64,000 nt of DNA from assembly GCF_040958095.1 (NCBI RefSeq), contig NC_091219.1, positions 28,062,850 to 28,126,849 of the forward strand. Direction: 5' to 3'. The DNA is from Procambarus clarkii. Lineage: Eukaryota; Arthropoda; Malacostraca; Decapoda; Cambaridae. Under the pieces are notes generated by a model, which saw only the letters and a program-made list of their open reading frames with translations, was not told the origin of the DNA and did no database searches. The position numbers and the translations under genes are program-made. Each line of letters opens with the position of its first letter. The first letter of the stretch is position 1. Below, piece after piece: positions 26,001-36,789 of the stretch.

Positions 26001-28492
26001 TCTACAGTGTTTTGTACTGATATACTGCTTGTGACAAACTCCTTCCTAATTGCTTGCCTAATATTGGATTCTTGCTGCTCATCCCTATTCTTAACTTCCA
26101 AACATATTTCTTTAATTGTTTCTTTTTCTTTTACAACTTGTGCATTTGTTTCTTTCATATCTTCTTTGAGCAATCCCTGAGTAACATCCTGGGCTTGATG
26201 TTTTCGTGAAGTGTCCCTAAGGCTGCCGTTGCTTAATTCTATATTGTTTCTAACCTGTAGGGATTCTCTCATGAGTTCCTCACCACATGTATCAATTTTT
26301 ATCATAGTGCCAGTGCTTCCTGTGCCTCTTTTTGAGGGGGGGGCCACATTCTGGCTCCTGGTCTCTGGTAGGCCTAAAGAATTCCACAACTGATGGCACG
26401 TAGTAGCTTCGCACACCAATAGTAGCTCCATAGAGCCACTGAGGCTTACCCAGAAATTGACATTTAATTACATTCAACACTGGGGGGGCATCATATAATA
26501 TATATTATAATAGCAGGGTCATATAATGACCCTGGATGGGCCTCCAGGATCAATACCATCTCATCAAGTGTCTTAGACTGTCATTGACCTACCAGAGACA
26601 AGAATCAGAATCAGAATCTGAGGCAAAGGAGCCGAGCATGTCTGAGACACCAGCAAGTCCAAGACACATGCTGGTGTCTGGAATAATAGGCTTTGGATTT
26701 TTTCCTTCAATGTGGTTTTATAATTTTCTAGAATTGAGTAATAAAAGAACATGAATTAAAGACAAAACCTTTCAAACAAGAAATGTAACAGGAATTTCTT
26801 TGTAATCTATGGAATTAAAACTCACACGGGCTTGCATACTTTGCAAGCTTTTGATTGGCCTTTGTCTTCTCCCAATCTGTATACCAAACCTTTGAAATAT
26901 ATTCATTAACTCAACATGTTGAGTAAGCCATCACTATTCTTGTTAAAGGACTACTTGGCAGGTACTGTACTGTGACAAATGTATTCATTTTCCCAAACAC
27001 TAACCCTGATGCCAAGTTTTTTGTTGGTATCCTTGCTTTGTGGCATTGCTAAGCTGAATCAGTAATGGCAAGCTGTTTTGGGAGATCTGCTTTGTGGCAT
27101 GCTAAGCTAAATCAGTAATGGCAAGCTATTTTGGCAATGTACCTCTGCTTGGCAATACTAAACTGACTCGGTAATAGTAAGCTATTTTTATGATTACTTT
27201 TGTTTTATGGCAATTTTCTAGTGAATCAGTCATGTGCCAAGATTAGTGCAGCTATTACTTCGCATATTTCTTTTACCAATTCTTTTTCCTTTTTCTTTTT
27301 TTTCTAGGATTTTTGAGCCAGTTGGAAAAGCCAGTATCAGCCATTTCAAAGCTTCATCAGAAGGCTTTTATGGGCTTATTCTTGAAAAACTGATTACTGA
27401 AGAATGTAAGTACTGTACTGTACTGTACTGCATAGTAATAAATAATAATCTTGTTGTGAAGAATGTTAGTAATAAGTTAGTAGCAAGTTGGTCGAGAATG
27501 CAAGTAGCATTAGTTAATGTGCTTTTAACAAGCCCGTCGCTTCCTCACTTCGTATATATACATACACCATATAAAGAATAGAAGTGGTAGGAGAAGAGAG
27601 ATCTGGTCAACCAGAGAGATCTGGTTGATCAGATCACGATCAGGAGGCCTGATGAGAGACCAGGCTGTGGGGGCACTAATACCCAGAACCACAAGGGAAG
27701 GTGCATACAACAGGTCCACCTTCCCACTGAGTTGGACCTGATCACATAGCAGAGCATGCTCCACTTTGGGTGCAGGAACACCATAATCCAAGCATAAATG
27801 AGGAAATGGAGACTAGAGAGATAATTTAAACATGGGAAATACTTGAAGGCTAAGTCTCTACTGTGCACAATAAAATAACTCCTTGTTGGAGTGAAATATG
27901 GTGGAAAATGCAGCATAAGCTCAGTCTGAGCAATGTTTCAACTTCAGAGACTCATGGTTATTCAACCTTCATCAGAAAATACAAGAAATATTTCTGGACG
28001 AAGGCTTTTCCCTTCAACAGGGAGCTAGACTGGTTTCTGCAGGAAGTTTGTGATCAGCCTGGTTGTGGTTCCTATTGGGCCTGTAGGCTGCTAACAGGAG
28101 TAGCTGTAGTGATCATCATCTGCAGGAAAACCTGCCCTTGGATCAAGCTACATGATTAGAATTTGTAAACCAGATTAGTATATCTTTTTGGTTTACCTGA
28201 CTCCCTGTCTTGTTTAGGAATAGATGATACTTTCTTCAGTTGGTTATGCTAGAAAAATATATATTTTTAGTGTAGTAGTTCAATGTACACATGATGGTCT
28301 ACATAAATCTGTTCTTATGTACATGGTGAAAGAGGGACCTTTTGCTGGGGCATAGAGGGAGTGGAAGGGAGGGGAGGTTGGGGCTTATTTACAATTATTC
28401 AGAACATTGTTTTTATCATAATCAAACTATTTTTATTTTTTCCAGTCTCGGATTCTCTTCTTGTTGGTTTACCTAAGCATCACAAATATTAA
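20070..28492 (+). CDS. Secreted CULT-domain protein (cereblon-like thalidomide-binding fold), complete, 172 aa
   Basis: Five exons: 20070-20154, 21906-22114, 24662-24741, 27308-27405 and 28446-28492, with GT/AG junctions and matching phases. Exon 1 encodes a signal peptide (MYTKAWVQAAVLLLVSAGN). Exon 2 gives the first zinc pair C33xxC36 (ILCRKCGTEL). Exon 3 gives HTWFPGYLW with cage residues W105 and W111, and the second pair C116xxC119. The exon 3/4 junction restores HLGWIF (W125, F127). Exon 4 ends GFYGLILEKLITEE. The CULT domain is known from cereblon, where three Trp bind glutarimides and C-terminal cyclic imide degrons, and from secreted animal proteins whose function is unknown. Every ligand-pocket and zinc residue I can place is kept. 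The last 15 residues (FSDSLLVGLPKHHKY) depend on the exon shared with the downstream RAMAC-like gene, so the C-terminus is less certain. Confidence 0.87.
20369..20401. repeat. Perfect 14-bp hairpin in CULT intron 1
   Basis: GTTAATGACCTGTT and its exact reverse complement are separated by TAGAT. The size resembles the hairpin at 8318-8353, but the sequence differs. Confidence 0.9.
20942..21737. mobile_element. Pogo/Tigger-like non-autonomous DNA transposon in CULT intron 1
   Basis: TA duplications flank CAGTGTAACCTCGATTT at the left and, on the opposite strand, CGGTGAAACCTCAATTC at the right. It is 796 bp long. Interior minus-strand sequence is open over about 90 codons (21427-21158) but has no recognisable transposase motif. 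It shares an interior block with 15735-15800. Confidence 0.7.
24436..24588. mobile_element. piggyBac-type MITE in CULT intron 2
   Basis: TTAACCCTTATACGGCTCC at the left and GAGCTGTTTAAGGGTTAA at the right, with TTAA duplications. It is 153 bp long and homologous to 7102-7251. Confidence 0.75.
24830..26431 (-). mobile_element. Degraded CR1-like LINE: ORF1-like segment followed by RT C-terminus, in CULT intron 3
   Basis: From right to left on the minus strand, an open segment (26431-25853, about 190 codons) is charged, with KEDMKETNAQVVKEKETIKE and similar stretches, and could be an ORF1-like or coiled-coil protein. Further left, RGACASLSNFRIPFNFMDGE, YAAVVWCLYLKKHNNKLEKV and FSEKVVEVKTVSSFKALYDR are the thumb and C-terminal part of a non-LTR RT, broken by stops. 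The middle (endonuclease and RT core) is missing. The ORF1 assignment is inference from position and composition. Confidence 0.65.
25670..25790. repeat. Short imperfect tandem of TATGGTCTATCAT
   Basis: Seven or so irregular copies of a 10-13-bp unit lie inside the degraded LINE. Confidence 0.8.
27950..28160 (+). mobile_element. LINE 3' coding-end fragment in CULT intron 4
   Basis: The plus strand reads FNRELDWFLQEVCDQPGCGS and continues YWACRLLTG. This resembles the FKxxLDxxLQxVxDEPxxxSY end common to arthropod RT proteins. At 27605-27710 is another short dispersed piece (GATCAGGAGGCCTGATGAGA then GACCAGGCTGTGGGGG), a tail type also seen degraded near 29775-29845. Confidence 0.55.
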
Positions 28493-28496
28493 GAAA

Positions 28497-31400
28497 ATGG
28501 CAGCTGAAGTTAGTGAGAATGGTTCTGCAAATGGTATGGTAGAACTGGATGAAAAATACCTCGCTCAGCTTGAAGAAGAGTTTGTAGATCGCTATACAGA
28601 AGATGATAAAGGCTTCATGGAGGTATGCAAATAATACTGGAATAAGAATACTCCCCCCCCCCCTTTCCCAAAAAAATGTTGGTTATGACTATTACAAACA
28701 TTCATTGTACATTTAAGACTGTTAAAGAGGGTGGTTGTATACCTGGAGAAGGTTTTGAGAGTTCTGTTCCCTGAGCTGGTCTCTGGCCAGGTTTAGGTTC
28801 CTCTTGTTCCTTACTCGGTCAGCTTCCAAGCCTTAGACTTGGCCGACTGTCTCTTCTTCATTCCGATTTCTGCAGTACTCTCCTCCTCCCTGGTAAGTGC
28901 CCATTTGTTCCTTCTCCATGGGTAGTAAGCATCAGGGAGCCATAAAGGGTTCCCTCCAAAAAGCCAGCATTCAGTGTAATGAAATGCCAATTTTTTGGTG
29001 AGTTCTGGTGACTCCCTGACATCTTCCCTCCCACAGAGAGTCGGGTAGCTTCATCATTCTTCAAATTAATGTTGGAGTGGCCTGTGAGCTGTGGCCTGGC
29101 CCCCCTCCTTTCCCCAAATGAGGGGGAGGGTAGCATGAACAAGGGAATGTTAGTTTTATGACATTTTTTATTATTTGTTTACATAGTTTGGGGCATTTTA
29201 TGATAGTTTTTGAGTATACAATCCTTGAAGATGACCAGTTGGGATTTATTGTGACTCGCTGACTTTCGGGGTGCCTTTCTAGGTGGTTGCATAAATTAAT
29301 AACTTAATATATAAGTGGCAAGGCTCCCTGCACTTTTCCTCTTCTTGATGGTATGTGCAGTTTGCATGAAGGGTTTATCCTCCCAATGACTGCAAGAGTA
29401 CAAATGTTGGGAGACGCATTAATGTTGAGAATTACAAGGTTTCAAGTGTTTGTATTGTGTTGTAGATAGAGGAGCGGTGACTAAACAGAGGTGTGTGTTA
29501 GAGGGAGACTTGCCGCATTGTCGGGCGGGAGGTTATGTTTATGGCGTCAGCTGATCGTTGGTGCTCGTGCGACGAGGCAGTTTTTTCTGTGTTTGGCTGC
29601 TGGTTGTGCTAGGTATAAATGTGACACAGTTCAAATGTGGCCCAATTTGTTGGTCGACTGGAGATATTTAGCCAGTGCTTTGACAATTTGATACTTTTCA
29701 TAAAACAAGAGATTATCTCCTAATATATGCTCGATGGTAAAAAATTATTTTAAGTGCGATAAGTACTATTGAGCCTGGCCTCGGGCCTGGCTCAGGGAGT
29801 AAATTAACACCTAGAACCCTCTACAGGTATGCTCCAGGTATACTATTTTGAAGTTTACTCTGGCACTATGATGTCAAACAGTGAAAGAGATAGTGTTTCA
29901 GGCACATGACAGTGTATGCAGAGTTTGTTGATGTCTGTTCTGTATTTAGAGCCGTGTGCTGCCAGTTTGATGTGTCCCAGCCTTAATCTGGTCATCGTTA
30001 CATCAATTTCTCTGTCTTATATCTGACATGTTTCCAAGTTTCCCATTTCTTTTTTATGGACCCATAGTACAAAGATGAGCATGACATTTTCCATTTCATT
30101 ACAAAATTTTGGGTGATGGTATCTTTGAAGGCTCCTTTACGTGCAACATGAGGAATTGGATGATGGATAATGTAAGGCGTATTATGCATCGCTTTGGCCA
30201 GTTGATCTACAAGTTTATTATGGAGTATACCATAATGCATTGGGACCCATTGGATAGAGATGCAATAGCCATTCAATTGATGTTCATGAAGTTGAAGGCA
30301 TGGGTAAACAAACTCTTTGCACGTTGTGGAAGAGTACATAATTGCTTGAATCACACTCTAGGAATCATTACACATTGTATATATCCCAACTGGTTTTGTT
30401 ATGATTACTTGGAGAGCTTGGTAAAAGACATACAATTTAGCTGTGAAAATAGATAGTTTGGTAACCGCCATACCTGCTTGAGATGGTATTGCGAAATCCA
30501 TACTGCACTAGTGACCTCACTGTAGTGCGTTGTTCATGGGCAATGCACTGGGTGCATTGTTCATGAGGATGCGAGATCCACCCTGCACTTCTGGTGAGGG
30601 GACCTGGTTCTTCGGGCTCTAGGTCCTTGGTAGACCAGAGTACAGTACTTCTTCACCGATGGCACCTACATCGGAGATGGTAACTTGAGGAAACCAGCCG
30701 GACTCATCCAGAAATTGGCATTTCATTACATTTAATGCTAGCTTTTTTAATGTCAGAATAATAGAACTGGATGGTTTGTGTGTTTTCAGGTTCTATAGAT
30801 CCTTAAATTTCATGTGTGACAAAATAAAGGGCACAGACCTTTTGTTGACTATTGGCAAAAGCTCCATATTCATGTAGAGAAAATGTAAGAATGCCTGATT
30901 GAAATATGAGTGAGTTTTTGATCATCAGATCATGTGTTAACACCAGTAGTTAACCTTATTTCCCTTATTGCATGATACATAGTATGTACGTATGATACTA
31001 TATGATACTATATGTGATACATACATATAGAGTAATGTACTGGCACAGTTCCAAGTATATACAAGTATCCTTGGAACAAAAATGTGTATCAAATGTAACT
31101 ATGTAATTTTCATTTCAATTACTGGACTTACATAGTGTATACTTGTTTCTTTGTATTGTCTAAACATTTTCTTGCGTCAGTTATGCCGCCTGTTGAATAT
31201 GAACCAAATGTTTTAAAATAATTATGTCTTGAGAAATATGTTAATTTTGTTATTTTATTTAAAGGGCAAGATCTAGTTTATTTATAAGAGAGATTAGTAT
31301 ATCTGTTAGTAATTTATATAATGTAAATTTTTAATTACATATGTGCATCAATATTCATTTACGAAATTTCTATTTCAGTACTACAGTAAACCAATGCCAG

Positions 31401-33910
31401 ATCCACCAATTCTGCCAGCAGAGAGGAGTGAACGCAGCAAGTATCGTGCAAGTTTACGAGGCAGAAACAGAGGCGGTGGCTACCAGGGTGACAGACGAGG
31501 AGGCTACCAGGGTGACAGACGTGGAGGCTATGGTTATGACAACAGATCAAACTATAGGGGTAATACCAGGGAGTATGGTGGGTATGGAGATAAGAGGGAC
31601 TATGGAGGTTTTAAGCGAGATTATGATGGTTCTAGGAAGGACACTAGCAATGATATGAGGGGTTATGAGGGTGATAGGAGGGGACTCTTGTCAACACCAG
31701 GTGGTGATAGAAGGGGACTTCTATCACCACCAGGTGGTGATAGAAGGGGACTTCTGTCGTCTCCAGAAGGTGTTGACAGACGTGGACTCTTGGCAGCACC
31801 AGTTGGTGGCGGCGATAAACGGGGACTTCTCTCACCACCAGATGGTGGTGGTGGTGATAGGAGAGGACTTTTAGCCCCACCAGATGGTGGTGGTGATAGA
31901 AGAGGGCTTCTCTCACCAATGGACAGTGGTAGAAGGGGACTTTTAGCACCACCAGATGGTGGTGATAGAAGAAGTCTTCTAACTCCACAGGATGGTGGCA
32001 GTGATAGAAGAGGACTTTTAGCACCTCCAGACAGTGACAGACGTGGACTCTTAGCACCACCAGATGGTGGTAATGATAGAAGAGGACTCTTAGCGCCACC
32101 AGATGGTGGCAATGATAGAAGAGGACTTTTGGCACCACCGGACGGTGGCAATGATAGAAGAGGACTTTTGGCACCACCAGATGGTGGCAATGATAGAAGA
32201 GGACTTTTGGCACCTCCAGATGGTGGCAATGATAGAAGAGGACTTTTGGCACCACCAGACGGTGGCAATGATAGAAGAGGACTTTTGGCACCACCAGATG
32301 GTGGCAATGATAGAAGAGGACTTTTAGCACCACCAGATGGTGGTAGTGATAGGAGAGGACTTTTGGCACCACCAGATGGTGGCAATGATAGAAGAGGACT
32401 TTTAGCACCACCAGATGGTGGTAGTGATAGGAGAGGACTTTTGGCACCACCAGATGGTGGTAGTAGAAAGGGACTTCTGCCAGCACCACAAGGTGGTGAC
32501 AGGAGTGGCTTCAGTGGAGACAATAGTGGTTTAGGTGGAGATAGAGGCAGTTTTGGTGGGGATAGAAGCGGTTTTGGTGGAGATAGAAGCAGTTTTGGTG
32601 GGGATAGAAGTGGTTTTGGTGGAGATAGAAGTGGTTTTGGTGGAGATAGAAGTGGTTTTGGTGGAGATAGAAGTGGTTTTGGTGGAGATAGAAGCAGCTT
32701 AGGTGGAGATAGAGGTGGTTTTGGTGGAGATAGAGGTGGTTTTGGTGGGAACAGAGGTGGATTAGGTGGAAATAGAGGTGGATTTGGAGGAGATGGAGGC
32801 AATTTTGTTGGAGACAGAGGTGGTTTTGGTAGAGATGGTGGTTTTGGCGGAGATAAAAGTGGTTTAGGTGGCGATAGAGGCAGTTTTGGTGGAGACAGAC
32901 GTGGTTTGGGTGGGGATGGTAGTTATGGTGGAGATAGAAACAGTTTTGGAGGAGAAAAAAGTGGGTATGGGGGAGACAGGAGTGGTTTAGGTGGTGACAG
33001 GAGTGGTTTAGGTAGTGACAGGAGTGGTTTAGGTGGTGACAGGAGTGGTTTAGGTAGTGACAGGAGTGGTTTAGGTGGTGACAGGAGTGGTTTAGGTGGA
33101 GACAGAAGTGGATTTGGGGGAGATAGGAGTGGATTTGGGGGAGACCGGAGTGGATTTGGTGGAGACAGGAGTGGATTTGCTGGAGACAGGAGTGGATTTG
33201 CTGGAGACAGGAGTGGTTTAGGTGGAGACAGAAGTGGATTTGGAGGAGACAGGAGTGGTTTAGGTGGAGACAGGAGTGGTTTAGGTGGAGACCGGAGTGG
33301 TTTAGGTGGAGACCGGAGTGGTTTAGGTGGAGACAGGAGTGGTTTAGGTGGAGACAGGAGTGGTTTAGGTGGAGACAGAAGTGGATTTGGAGGAGACAGG
33401 AGTGGTTTAGGAGGAGACAGGAGTGGTTTAGGTGGAGACAGAAGTGGTTTAGGTGGAGACAGAAGTGGATTTGGGGGAGACAGGAGTGGATTTGGTGGAG
33501 ACCGGAGTGGATTTGGAGACCGGAGTGGTTTTGGAGGAGACAAAGGGGGTTTTAGTGGAGATAAAGGTTTTGGTGGTGATAAAGTTGGTTTAGGTGGAGA
33601 TAGAAGCAATTTTGCCGGAGATAGAGGTGGTTTTGGTGGAGACAGGAGTGGTTTTGGTGGAGACAGGAGTGGTTTTGGTGGAGATAGAAGTGGTTTTGGA
33701 GATAGAAGTGGTTTTGATGGTGATAGAAGTAGTTTTGGTGGAGACAAAAGTGGTTTTGGTGGTGACAGAAGCAGTTTTGGTAGTGGTGACAGAAGCAGTC
33801 TAGGTGGTGATAGGAGTGGTTACATGGGTGATAGCAATAGGGGTTCAACCCATAATCAGTCAAGTACCTCCTATTATGGGAATAGTAGTGGAAGGGACAG
33901 TGTGTTTTAG
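28497..33910 (+). CDS. RAMAC/RAM-like cap-methyltransferase activator with giant repeat tail, 885 aa
   Basis: Two exons: 28497-28622 (42 codons) and 31379-33910 (843 codons and stop), phase 0. Residues 29-47, [19 protein letters not shown], closely match the conserved core of RNMT-activating mini-protein (FxxRFTEDDKEYxEYLKRP), followed by PDPPILPAE. In vertebrates this part binds and activates the mRNA cap guanine-N7 methyltransferase in the nucleus, and an R/G/N-rich tail binds RNA. Here residues of about 63-140 are RGG/RGY-rich ([10 protein letters not shown]). Then come about 22 units of [13 protein letters not shown] (about 141-412) and more than 50 units of [14 protein letters not shown] type (about 413-856), ending [10 protein letters not shown]. 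Vertebrate RAM is about 118 aa. The frame stays open over 2.5 kb in spite of repeat-unit turnover, which argues for a protein under selection. The start codon lies 4 nt after the CULT stop. The ATG context (AAGAAAATGG) is good. Confidence 0.85.
28925..29025 (-). repeat. Dispersed repeat, one of three nearby copies
   Basis: The minus strand contains AAATTGGCATTTCATTACAC followed by TGAATGCTGGC. Related plus-strand copies lie at about 26440-26480 (GAAATTGACATTTAATTACA) and 30700-30745 (GAAATTGGCATTTCATTACA). The class is unknown. Confidence 0.55.
29330..30400 (-). mobile_element. LINE copy: RNase H end plus 3' UTR, in RAMAC intron 1
   Basis: The minus-strand frame 30354-29998 reads [22 protein letters not shown], corresponding to the RNase H motif (WVPSHCGIPGNExADxLAK), then [19 protein letters not shown]. 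The non-coding tail to 29330 matches 36790-37250 closely. It is 5' truncated. Confidence 0.75.
31673..32490 (+). repeat. In-frame 39-bp coding array ([13 protein letters not shown])
   Basis: About 22 units encode DRRGLLxPPDGGx. The central units (about 32060-32470) are nearly identical at the DNA level, while the earlier ones differ in length and sequence, the usual pattern of unequal exchange in the middle of an array. All length changes are multiples of three. Confidence 0.95.
32491..33820 (+). repeat. In-frame 21-bp coding array (GGDRSGF/L)
   Basis: More than 50 heptads of the form GGDRSGF or GGDRSGL, with SS, GG, N and K variants. Purine-rich on the plus strand throughout. Blocks of identical subvariants (for example alternating GGTTTAGGTGG and GGTTTAGGTAG near 32985-33080) point to local amplification. 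Confidence 0.95.
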
Positions 33911-36789
33911 TTAACACTTACTAGGTAGTAATAGTGATTGTGCCTCATGCATTAAGGAAGGCTTTGAAGCCGACCAGGCAGGTAATTTTTTAACCTATGG
34001 AAGTTTCTGCCAACATGACTACCACACCCATACTTAGCAAGTTGTAGGGTCCAAGATCAGTTATTGATCTGGTAAGATCACACAAATACAACTAACCCTG
34101 GAAATTCATTCGCACTGGAATACAATCTTATCAATTAGTTTACATCTAGTACTCCAGTTACTGAATCAAGGTATGAAGAAACTGTCAAAAGGGTTCTGCC
34201 TTGCCCAGTAATCAAACCTGGGGTTTCAGTTGCAAAGCAGGGAACAGATTCACGAAGCAGTTACGCAAGTACTTACGAACGTGTATATCTTTCCTCAATC
34301 TGTGATGGCTTTGGTTACATTTATTAAACAGTTTACAAGCATGAAAACTTCCCAATCAACTGCTGTTATTGTTATAAACAGCCTCCTGGTGCTTCAGAGC
34401 TCATTAACTGTTGAATAATTGTAAACAAAGCCACGAAAGATTGAGAAAAGATGCACAGGCTTGTAAGTGCTTGCGTAACTGCTTCGTGAATCTGGCTCCA
34501 GGTGCGCTGTCTAACACACCTCGGGATTACCAACTACCTGATAAAGAACTATTGGTTAATTATATGTTGTCCGTAACATACATGCTCTTGCATTCGGAGC
34601 AAGGTTACTTGTAAAGAATCTTCCTCAAAAGATTCATGTCTTGTCTCTTGAAGTCTTTTGAGTGTTAACAACTTGGCATTAATGTTTATAATGTTTCCTG
34701 AAGAACTCTGCAAGTTTGGTGACTCAAAGAAAGTCTTACTGTGCCGTATGAAATATAAACAAAAATACAAAAATAAGGGTTGCTTCAGCAGTGATGCATG
34801 GAAAATTTGAAAATTCTCAGTTGACAAAAGGAAGAATATGGTATTTACGAATTGAAACTTCAGAAAATAATGTGTATTTTTGAATGTTTTGTTAGAATAA
34901 GTGGTGCTGCAGTATGAAAGTGAACAGAAAAAGTACCATTATGAGTGAATAAGAGTTTATTTTGCTTTTATGTTTGTGCTTGTGGCCCTCTTGAGTGACC
35001 AAGGCCACATGACTGTACTCCATGGGTACTGGTGTAACACAGCAGAAAATCTCATACTAGATAATGCTAGCTACTCAAACAGGGTTTTTATCATTTTTAT
35101 GCATGAAAAACATGATGATGCTGTATATACCAGAAGATATTAGGACACTGTATATACCAAGACATTAGGATGCTCTAGGTTCAGACAAACGTTTAAGTAC
35201 AATACTACCAGTATGTTTGGTCTAAGTGGCCCAAGATGTTGCAATAGCAGAAGGGTGGTTTGTAACACTTCATTATAGATAAATAACCCAATGCACACAC
35301 ACACACACACATGGAAAGAAAGGAATGCGATGATGTTGCAGTCCGTGCTAAGCCATGGAGCCTGTTTTGACTTGAAGGAGGTCCAAGACGGGCCAAAGTG
35401 TCATCATATTCCTCTCCCGTGCGTGTGGGTTGGGTTACTTTCAGGCATGTTATTGTGACATTCTCTGCATTTTGCATAATTTTTACATATTTATTTTTAT
35501 TTTGTAATACTATAATTGTGCTGTGGGGAAGATGATAATATGCTGTACTTTGGTATTAAAATAATGTGAGCCTTAAAATTAAATAAAATTGTGCTGCTGC
35601 TGTTGCTGTTGCAAGTTCTGTATTGTATATTGCATGAAGGAAATATGTTTATTGATGAAGTAGTTTGGAAAGGAAGGAGGACTTTCAGGTTATCATGTTT
35701 TTTATGAAAATCATTCATTGTCAATCTGTTTTGAGGGAAAATAATAATTTCTTTACTAATGTCTTGGGAAAATTTTGACTTAACTATATTTTCTTAAATA
35801 ATTTTTCAGTGCTACTTAAGTAACTTAAGCTACTTGTTTAAATATATTCTTCAATATGGATAATCTCTGAAATTTATAAATAGTTATTAGACATGTATCC
35901 AGTTTGTCCTTGAGTTTATGAAATTATAATGTATGTGTAAAGTGTACATCATGTACCGTTATTCAGAGCAAGGTTTAAGGTGATCATACATTGGCTAATG
36001 ACTTTTATTACTCTAAGATTCCTTTTTGATTAACAAACAGCTGTTTGGAACCCTATAGTTAGCTCATTGATTTTCTATCCAGGCCAGGATTGTTTATTAC
36101 AGAAAGAACCTTACTTGGAGAATAAAAAGCCTCATGTCTGCTATGCCACAGTTGACCTTGTATCAAGAAGATAGCCAGACTATATTCTGGGTTGATTTTT
36201 TATTTGATTATGTTGCACACACCCCCAATTTCTTAATGGGACTTTAAATCAAGAGACATTGTTACCATTAAGAGAAATAAAGTATTGTATGTATAGATTA
36301 GTACCTCTACTACCATGTCCTATATTTACTGTAACAAAGATGTATGTGACGTTCAATATATATTTAATTAGATTTTTTTTTTTCGTGGGCTCTGATGGTG
36401 TTCACTGACAGATGCTCTATTTTCTCCCTCTGTGCTCCTTGCAGTACCTGCTACATATCTTTAATGATATTTGGGTGTCTTCTGTCCCCAATGACTGTGT
36501 TTTTTCCTATTATTGAAGCCTGGTACTTGAGGGGCCTCCCTTAATGATTTTTATCCCATTGCCTTAACAAATTGCATTTGCAAACTTGAATGTATGATAC
36601 AGTAAATGTATGTCTCGTGTGGTTCCTAGAACGTCTAAATTGGTTTCACATAGGTCACAGCATAATGGATATTTTGTTGAGACCTCCAAGTTAACTTGAC
36701 AAGACTACATCTGTATTGCCTTTGCTGTGAATTCCTAGTCATTTTGGCCTGGAAAAACCTTATGATACCACCTGGAGGTAAAATATTCT
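33911..36789. other. Probable RAMAC-like 3' UTR and downstream sequence
   Basis: No further exon is seen. A candidate polyadenylation signal AATAAA lies at 36276-36281; earlier AATAAA-like strings exist, so the UTR length is unknown. A (CA)n tract lies at 35294-35311. A MITE is listed separately. Confidence 0.45.
34240..34499. mobile_element. MITE with about 45-bp terminal inverted repeats
   Basis: The left end, GGAACAGATTCACGAAGCAG then TTACGCAAG, is mirrored at the right end by CTTGCGTAACTGCTTCGTGA then ATCTGGCTCC. The interior of about 170 bp is non-coding. The superfamily is not clear from the ends, and no clean target duplication was found. It lies in the probable 3' UTR of the RAMAC-like gene. 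Confidence 0.8.

Noticed and set aside
28496-28622. CULT and RAMAC as one fused protein
   Set aside because: The CULT stop (28490-28492) lies in a different frame from the RAMAC ATG, so read-through cannot join them without a frameshift.
31644-32802. Long minus-strand open frames opposite the RAMAC arrays (281 and 379 codons, and 274 codons at 32923-33747)
   Set aside because: They are mirror products of in-frame 39- and 21-bp repeats whose units lack stop codons in several frames. The plus strand has the conserved RAM core and proper splice sites.
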